The notes under the pieces: generated by a model
The model's database searches: none
What the model saw: only the letters and a program-made list of their open reading frames with translations
What the model was told of the DNA's origin: nothing
Shown here: positions 59,293 through 64,000 of the stretch, piece by piece
How the letters are laid out: every line of letters starts with the position of its first letter
How positions within the stretch are numbered: the first letter of the stretch is position 1
Program-made: the position numbers and the translations under genes
Assembly (NCBI GenBank): GCA_902587515.1
Contig: CACILM010000001.1
Location: forward strand, 166,705 to 230,704
DNA: 64,000 nt
Direction of reading: 5' to 3'
Source of the DNA: an uncultured Pelagibacteraceae bacterium
GTDB taxonomy: Bacteria > Pseudomonadota > Alphaproteobacteria > Pelagibacterales > Pelagibacteraceae

Positions 59293-60504
59293 ATGAAAAG
59301 AAAAAAAAAGAAACTTAAAAAATTTAAGTCAATAAAATCAAAAAAACCCAGATCAAAAAAAAGTGCTAAAAGACGAAAAAAAATTATCAAAAGAAAATCA
59401 AGAATAAAAAGAATTTTTAAAAAAAAAGGAAAAAAAACTAAGTCACGAAAAAAAAAATTTATTTCGTCTAAATTCAAAAACAAAAAAACCCAAAAAACAA
59501 GAGCGATTGTATCAGGAATATTAAGTTTAAGCGATAAAATGAGATCAATGCTCAGATTTAATTTAAATCTAGATAAATCTCTGCAGAAATTCTTTCAAGG
59601 TATTTCTAATCGAGTTTCAAATATAAAAAAAGTTATTCAAGAAGAAAGAGAAAAACAAAAAAAAATTAAAATTCAAGCTATGCACAAAGAGAAAATAGAA
59701 GCGCAAAAACGTTTTAAACAACAAGAAGAGCTTGCAATTAAAGCTAAAGCACTCGAACTTAGAGAAGAAGAAAAATTAGGCCGTGAGAGAAAGATAGAAT
59801 TGCAGAAATTTATAAGATTGGAGCAAGCTGAACTTAGAAAAGAGCGAGCAGAGAAACAAAGAAAATTTTTAGAACAAATTGCTTTAGAAAAAAAGATAGA
59901 GCAATTTAGAAAAAGAGAGGCTTTAGAAATAAAAAATTTGGAGAAATATGTACTGAGTCAACAAAGAGAATCCTACGAGGAAGTTCAACAACGCATAGAG
60001 AAAATTAAAGAAAAATATAGATCATTGAGAGAACAAAAAGTTAATGAAGCAATCAGAGAAAGAGTTGCTCAACTAGGAATTAAAATTGAAGATACAGATA
60101 ATAAGGAAACTTTATTAGAAAAAGAGAGAATTTATAATCAGGAACGAGAAAAAATTGAGTATGCTTTAGAAAGCTTTTACAGATCTGCTCATAGTTTATG
60201 CTTTCAAATAAACAAAAGATATATTCCAAAATATTTGAGTATTATGAGGGTTGTTGATCGAAGATTTGAGACTGGTGAAATATTTATAAAATGGGATGAT
60301 ACCGCAGAGGATGATTGGTTGATTTTAATATACATCAAAGATAATTCACCTGATGAAGGAATTATAATTGAAGATAAATCAAATCCAGAAAAACATAGCT
60401 CTTATGAATTTAAACCGACGGAAATATTTAGAGCTTCAGATCTTATGGTGGACTCGCTAACTAAATTGCTTGATAGAGAAAGAAATAAAAAAAAAGTTAG
60501 TTGA
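59293..60504 (+). CDS. Lysine-rich coiled-coil protein of unknown function
   Basis: Protein of 403 residues that I cannot place in a family. The first 71 residues are about 60% lysine plus arginine and resemble a histone-H1-like or polycation tail. Residues 75-120 look like a folded or amphipathic link. From about 120 to 280 it is a long charged coiled coil (EEREKQKKIKIQAMHKEKIEAQKRF and so on). A C-terminal globular part, about 290-395, contains RRFETGEIFIKWDDTAEDDWLILIYIKD and FRASDLMVDSLTKLL. It may bind DNA, RNA or a membrane surface through the tail. The A-rich codons at the start could favour slippage. It overlaps the convergent metallo-hydrolase gene by 8 bp. Confidence 0.75.
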   Translation: MKRKKKKLKKFKSIKSKKPRSKKSAKRRKKIIKRKSRIKRIFKKKGKKTKSRKKKFISSKFKNKKTQKTRAIVSGILSLSDKMRSMLRFNLNLDKSLQKFFQGISNRVSNIKKVIQEEREKQKKIKIQAMHKEKIEAQKRFKQQEELAIKAKALELREEEKLGRERKIELQKFIRLEQAELRKERAEKQRKFLEQIALEKKIEQFRKREALEIKNLEKYVLSQQRESYEEVQQRIEKIKEKYRSLREQKVNEAIRERVAQLGIKIEDTDNKETLLEKERIYNQEREKIEYALESFYRSAHSLCFQINKRYIPKYLSIMRVVDRRFETGEIFIKWDDTAEDDWLILIYIKDNSPDEGIIIEDKSNPEKHSSYEFKPTEIFRASDLMVDSLTKLLDRERNKKKVS

Positions 60505-61579
60505 TAAGGTCTTTTAATTTTTTAATCTCACCAATTTTGAATATAATTGCTTCGTCTTTTTCATAGCCAAACTTTTCAGCATTTTCTTTAAACCTTACGG
60601 GAGGTTCCCAGATTGGCTCTAAACTTAATATTGCTGTTCCCCAATGCATTCCTATAACTTTTTTTACCTCTAAGTCTTTCATTAAAGATAAAAGTTCTTC
60701 AGGATTTGCGTGAGCTGTAGATTTATCCTTGACTGGAACCAGTGGATAGAAATTATAAGCGCCCAAATTTCCAAAACCCAAATCGATAGGACCAAATTTT
60801 TTTCCTAATTCTTTGTAAAATGGAGCTGGTCCAGTATCACATGCAAAAAAGATTTTTTTATCTTTGTATTCAATTAAAAAGCTCCCCCAAAGTGATCTAT
60901 TTGTATTTCCATCTCCCCAGATCCATCGTTTGGACCAATGTTGACTTGGAAGCATTGTTACTGTGATTTCATCATTAATTTTAATTTTATCAAACCAATC
61001 CATTTCTTTAACAGTATCTTTTTTATATCCATTTTTTGTGAAATATTTCCCAAGCTTAAGAGGCACAAGAACTTTAGTATTCTTATAAGGAAAATTTTTT
61101 ATCGTACGAATACTCATGTGATCATAATGATTGTGTGTCAGCAAAAATAAATCTATTTTTGGAAGTTCTTTAAGAGTCAAAGGAGATTCTATGTATTTCT
61201 TGGGCCCAAATACCATAGGTCCATAATTCTTTTCGAAAACTGGATCTGTAATAATTGTAGTGTTTCCAAGTTTAATTATAAAGCTCGCGTGATCAAGCCA
61301 CATCACATATGAGTCGGATTTATGTTTTTCAAGATTTTTTAAAACTATTTTTTTATCAATTACATGTTCAGGTGGATAATCAATCTTAAGTTTCTTTTTT
61401 TCCTCCCTAAAAACTTTCCAATTCCATTTAAAATTGGGATCCCTTTTGGGTCCTCCTTCAAGGTTTCTAAAAGCATATAATTTTCCGTCTTTATAAATAT
61501 GATGATAAGGTTTTTTTTCCATAGCATTCAAATTAATACTTAATGAAAATAATGTACACAGAATAAGGGGTATTCGCAT
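60497..61579 (-). CDS. Metallo-beta-lactamase-fold hydrolase, NAPE-PLD/RomA-like, exported
   Basis: With the ATG at 61579 the protein is 360 residues and starts with a signal peptide (MRIPLILCTLFSLSINLNA). A frame from TTG at 61600 exists but has no Shine-Dalgarno sequence. The catalytic motif THNHYDH sits after IDLFLL, with SQHWSKRW, FFACDTGPAP and IGMHWGTAILSLEP supplying later metal ligands. The layout fits the NAPE-PLD/UlaG branch of metallo-hydrolases, which act on phosphodiester-type substrates. The substrate here is unknown. The start codon lies inside an 11-bp hairpin. Confidence 0.82.
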   Translation of the reverse strand: MRIPLILCTLFSLSINLNAMEKKPYHHIYKDGKLYAFRNLEGGPKRDPNFKWNWKVFREEKKKLKIDYPPEHVIDKKIVLKNLEKHKSDSYVMWLDHASFIIKLGNTTIITDPVFEKNYGPMVFGPKKYIESPLTLKELPKIDLFLLTHNHYDHMSIRTIKNFPYKNTKVLVPLKLGKYFTKNGYKKDTVKEMDWFDKIKINDEITVTMLPSQHWSKRWIWGDGNTNRSLWGSFLIEYKDKKIFFACDTGPAPFYKELGKKFGPIDLGFGNLGAYNFYPLVPVKDKSTAHANPEELLSLMKDLEVKKVIGMHWGTAILSLEPIWEPPVRFKENAEKFGYEKDEAIIFKIGEIKKLKDLIN

Positions 61580-61589
61580 ACCCCTTATT
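61562..61589 (-). other. Stem-loop containing the metallo-hydrolase start codon
   Basis: AATAAGGGGTA (61562-61572) and TACCCCTTATT (61579-61589) form a perfect 11-bp stem with a 6-nt loop. Read on the minus strand, the ATG at 61579 sits at the stem-loop junction and an AAGGGG stretch lies in the stem just before it. It may end the upstream lipoprotein transcript, or restrict translation of the hydrolase. Confidence 0.6.
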
Positions 61590-61617
61590 AGCACAGACAA
61601 TTAAATTTAAAAGGAAA

Positions 61618-61821
61618 TTAAATATCTGAACAATTAGATTTATTTATTCTCTTATCAAATGATTTAATTGCTTCTTTTGAAATGAACCAAACATACGAGC
61701 TTTCTTTTAAACCATTTTCATCTGCAGCTGTACATCTTTTGCCAAATTTTACTTTGGCCATGTTGCTTCCAGCACAATTAGTCAACATAAGCAACAACAC
61801 AAAAGTAGATAATATTTTCAT
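61618..61821 (-). CDS. Very small lipoprotein
   Basis: Protein of 67 residues with a lipoprotein signal and lipobox LTNC (Cys16). The 50-residue mature part contains two further cysteines (GKRCTAADENGLKESSYVWF and NKSNCSDI) and no known domain. It lies 18 bp upstream of the metallo-hydrolase frame on the same strand. Codon use and the clean lipobox support it as a real gene, but nothing indicates its role. Confidence 0.7.
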   Translation of the reverse strand: MKILSTFVLLLMLTNCAGSNMAKVKFGKRCTAADENGLKESSYVWFISKEAIKSFDKRINKSNCSDI

Positions 61822-61929
61822 GGTTAAAATCTAAAGTTAGAGTCTGTGCTTTGCTTGGCATAATTTGGACCAAAAAAAGAAATTGAAACTTTATTGAATA
61901 AGATAAACTTTAGCCTTATGATTGAAATT

Positions 61930-62322
61930 ATGTCTAAAAGCCACATTTATGAATTGAAAGTTTATGTTGAAGATGTTGACTTTGGTCGAGTATTTTACTC
62001 TAGATATCTTCAGTATATCGAGAGAGCTAGAACGGAGCTAATACACGAAAAATTTGGTCTTACTTTAACTCAACTTATGAACGAGCACGACATAATGTTT
62101 GTCGTTAGGGAATGCAACATTAAATATCTAAAATCAGCAGTTTTTGAAGATAATCTAAGTGTAGAAACAGCTGTTTTAAAAAAAACCAACGTTAGACTAA
62201 ACTTGCTTCAAGAGGTTAAAAGAGGTGGGGAGGTTCTTGTTAGTGCAGAAGTGGAACTAGCAGTGGTAGATCGAAGTGGGTCAATAAAAAAACTTTCTAA
62301 AGATTTTTTTGCAAAAATTTAA
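61930..62322 (+). CDS. ybgC: YbgC-type acyl-CoA thioesterase (hotdog fold)
   Basis: The frame is open from TTG 61894 and ATGs occur at 61918 and 61930; the latter gives MSKSHIYELKVYVEDVDFG, closest to YbgC starts, and 130 residues. Active-site Asp lies in VEDVDFGRVFYSRYLQYIERARTEL, followed by HDIMFVVRECNIKYLKSAVFEDNLSVE. YbgC is a 4-hydroxybenzoyl-CoA-thioesterase-like protein that cleaves short-chain acyl-CoAs and is often linked with the Tol-Pal system, although no tol gene is in this window. Confidence 0.9.
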   Translation: MSKSHIYELKVYVEDVDFGRVFYSRYLQYIERARTELIHEKFGLTLTQLMNEHDIMFVVRECNIKYLKSAVFEDNLSVETAVLKKTNVRLNLLQEVKRGGEVLVSAEVELAVVDRSGSIKKLSKDFFAKI

Positions 62323-62434
62323 ATTTGGCTAAGAAAAGCCTTATATCTGCCTAAATTTACGTTATAAACTATATTCAACTCAAGTTTGCAAATTCAGCAA
62401 TACTCATAGAGTTAAAAATGAATTAAAAGAAATT

Positions 62435-62557
62435 ATGAGAATTAAACAAGTAAAAAAAAACAAGTTAAAGACAAACGTTGATAAGAAATTCAAAAAAATC
62501 TCTCTATTCGAACTTCAAAATAGTCCAAAATTTCTAAATTTTAGAGTTCGAGCATAA
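62435..62557 (+). CDS. Candidate small basic protein (40 residues), unproven
   Basis: The 311-bp space 62323-62633 between ybgC and purE has one ORF of note: ATG 62435 to TAA 62555-62557, 40 residues, basic, MRIKQVKKNKLKTNVDKKF near the start and FLNFRVRA at the end. No clear Shine-Dalgarno sequence precedes it. A terminator 23 bp downstream suggests a short transcript ends here, which could equally be a non-coding RNA. I do not recognise a family. The rest of the space shows only weak stems, such as GGCT/AGCC at 62327-62340. Confidence 0.3.
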   Translation: MRIKQVKKNKLKTNVDKKFKKISLFELQNSPKFLNFRVRA

Positions 62558-62579
62558 TCTTTCCTCCTAAATAAATCAG

Positions 62580-62610
62580 TGGCTTAATCTAATTAGGCCA
62601 TTGTTTTTAT
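62580..62610 (+). terminator. Intrinsic terminator before purE
   Basis: TGGCTTAAT (62580-62588), loop CTA and ATTAGGCCA (62592-62600) form a 9-bp stem with one G-U pair, followed by TTGTTTTTAT. This is a classical intrinsic terminator on the plus strand and separates the ybgC/small-ORF region from purE. Confidence 0.75.
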
Positions 62611-62633
62611 ACCAATAATTGTTAAATTAATCT

Positions 62634-63120
62634 GTGAAGCGTAATAAACTGAATAATAAAGTAGCAATTATTATGGGATCTCAATCGGATCATTCCATAA
62701 TGAGAGAATGCGCGAAAATTTTAAAGACTCTCAAAATTAAATATCAAATTTTAATAGTAAGTGCGCACAGAACACCAAAAAGAATGTTTGAATTTGCAGA
62801 GTCAGCCTCAAAAAAAAGGTTTTGGTGTTATTGTGGCTGGAGCAGGAGGCTCAGCACATCTGCCTGGCATGGTGGCATCTTTATCTTCCTTGCCAGTTAT
62901 TGGAGTTCCGATAGAAACTAAAAAACTTAGGGGTTTAGATAGTTTGTTATCAATAGTACAAATGCCTAGAGGTTGTCCCGTAGCCACAATGGCTATAAAT
63001 GGATCAATGAATGCTGGTTTACTCGCGGCTTCAATTATTGGAAATTTTGATGAAAAAATTAAATCAAATTTAGAAAAATGGAAACGTTTACAAACTAAAT
63101 CTATTAAAAAAAAACCTTAA
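62634..63120 (+). CDS. purE: N5-carboxyaminoimidazole ribonucleotide mutase PurE, frameshifted
   Basis: The GTG at 62634 starts [21 protein letters not shown] and [19 protein letters not shown], the PurE N-terminus. After a run of eight A at 62810-62817 the reading frame leaves PurE, while the +1-shifted frame continues with [35 protein letters not shown] and [12 protein letters not shown] to a stop at 63118-63120. Removing one A restores a normal protein of about 161 residues. All active-site motifs are intact on both sides. The defect is therefore a single-base insertion, by sequencing error, real mutation or slippage. PurE works with PurK in the same operon. Confidence 0.92.
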
Positions 63121-63124
63121 TTCG

Positions 63125-64000
63125 ATGACAATAAGCACCCTAGGGATCATTGGTTCAGGTCAACTTGGTTCATTGTTATGCCAGGCTGCAAAAAAACTTA
63201 ATATAAACACTATAGTAATATCAGACGATGAAAATGGTCCAGCCCAAAATTATTCGGGTGAATTTATCTACTCACAATACGACAACAAAGAAAAGATAAA
63301 AGAGTTTGTAAGCAAAGTCGATATTATCACTTATGAGTTTGAAAATATTCCAATAAATATTTTAAATGAGATCGATAAAGAAAAAAAAGTCTTACCTAAA
63401 CCTGAAATAAATAAAATAATTCAAAACAGAAAATTAGAAAAAACTTTCGTCAATGGTTTAGGTATTAAAACTACAGACTGGGCCTTTATCAAACAAGCCG
63501 CAGACGTCGAAAAGAATAAAAACTTATTACCCGGAATTTTAAAATCAAATACACTTGGTTATGACGGACATGGACAATATGTTTTAAATTCTCTTAATGA
63601 TGTAAAAAAAAATTGGTGTTTTACTGCTGATTATATTTTAGAAAAAAAGGTAAATTTAAAAAAAGAGATATCAGTTATATTAACAAGGTATTTAAATGGG
63701 GAAACTTATATTTATGAGCCTATAGAAAATATTCATAAAGACCAAATCTTAAATCATTCAAAAATCCCTGCAGATATAAATAAAGAAATTTTTGTTAAAG
63801 CACAGAGTAATGCAAAACTTATTTCAGAAAAATTAGATTATATTGGCACGATGTGTGTTGAATATTTCATCGATCAAGATGATAATTTATTAGTCAATGA
63901 AATTGCTCCAAGAGTCCATAATTCAGGTCACCTAACAATAAATGCGTTTTCCATAAGTCAATTTACTGGACATGTTGCAGCAGTGTGTAATCTTGGCGTA
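63125..64000 (+). CDS. purK: N5-carboxyaminoimidazole ribonucleotide synthase PurK (3' end cut by window)
   Basis: The frame from ATG 63125 stays open to the end of the window (292 codons). It begins MTISTLGIIGSGQLGSLL, the PurK nucleotide-binding start, and continues DIITYEFENIP, LKSNTLGYDGHGQYVL (ATP-grasp loop) and LVNEIAPRVHNSGHLTI with the conserved N-E-I-A-P-R. PurK uses ATP and bicarbonate to carboxylate AIR to N5-CAIR, the substrate of PurE. It starts 4 bp after purE. Confidence 0.95.
   Translation, partial: MTISTLGIIGSGQLGSLLCQAAKKLNINTIVISDDENGPAQNYSGEFIYSQYDNKEKIKEFVSKVDIITYEFENIPINILNEIDKEKKVLPKPEINKIIQNRKLEKTFVNGLGIKTTDWAFIKQAADVEKNKNLLPGILKSNTLGYDGHGQYVLNSLNDVKKNWCFTADYILEKKVNLKKEISVILTRYLNGETYIYEPIENIHKDQILNHSKIPADINKEIFVKAQSNAKLISEKLDYIGTMCVEYFIDQDDNLLVNEIAPRVHNSGHLTINAFSISQFTGHVAAVCNLGV

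Overview
The window is a dense, AT-rich, single-copy-gene stretch of a streamlined alphaproteobacterial chromosome, most likely Pelagibacterales (SAR11) or a close relative. The evidence is strongly A/T-biased codon use, one- to four-base or negative spacing between genes, frequent GTG/TTG starts, and alphaproteobacterial gene orders: Irr next to fabA-fabB-fabI, mutM-ubiE-ubiB-coaBC-dut beside rpsT-dnaA, ChvI-ChvG near ahcY-tsaE-amgK-murU, and a RegB/RegA redox pair. I saw no rRNA, tRNA, CRISPR array, insertion sequence, prophage or defence system.

Layout: 1-6.1 kb is the translation/RNA operon nusA(partial)-infB-rbfA-rpsO-pnp. Two poorly known genes (GNAT-like and polysaccharide-deacetylase-like) follow at 6.1-7.8 kb. 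Then come fabI-fabB-fabA (minus strand), divergent from the iron regulator irr and a katG-hydroxylase-DUF2061 operon (7.8-13.9 kb). At 13.9-19.0 kb lies a minus-strand block (SH3 protein, ThiF-type enzyme, dut, coaBC, ubiB, ubiE). At 19.0-26.4 kb are mutM, rpsT, dnaA, dnaN, gyrB and regB. A minus-strand polyamine operon (PLP decarboxylase, deoxyhypusine-synthase-like enzyme, aguB, aguA) sits between regB and regA (26.4-31.3 kb). bioY, an orphan ABC ATPase and polA follow, then chvI-chvG-ahcY-tsaE-amgK-murU (35.7-41.4 kb). From 41 to 62 kb are housekeeping and envelope genes (gpmA, nuclease, SLT lipoprotein, RND pump, sulfurtransferase, msrA, DMT permease, glycosylase, purine salvage and purine permease, hsp20, oligopeptidase, J-protein, glycosyltransferase, DapA-like, Cfa-like, a lysine-rich coiled-coil protein, metallo-hydrolase). 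The window ends in purE (frameshifted) and purK (cut by the edge).

The clearest regulatory signals are two near-identical 17-bp Irr/ICE-type operators in front of irr and katG; a sigma-32-type promoter plus a ROSE-like RNA thermometer in front of hsp20; and several sigma-70-like promoters so close to start codons (rpsT, regA, ahcY, katG) that their mRNAs should be leaderless or nearly so. I see no complete new multi-gene system. The best leads are the Irr-controlled katG/2OG-oxygenase operon, the bacterial deoxyhypusine-synthase-like polyamine operon with a terminator-like hairpin in its leader, the lysine-rich coiled-coil protein with a hairpin abutting its start codon, and an A8 frameshift in purE.
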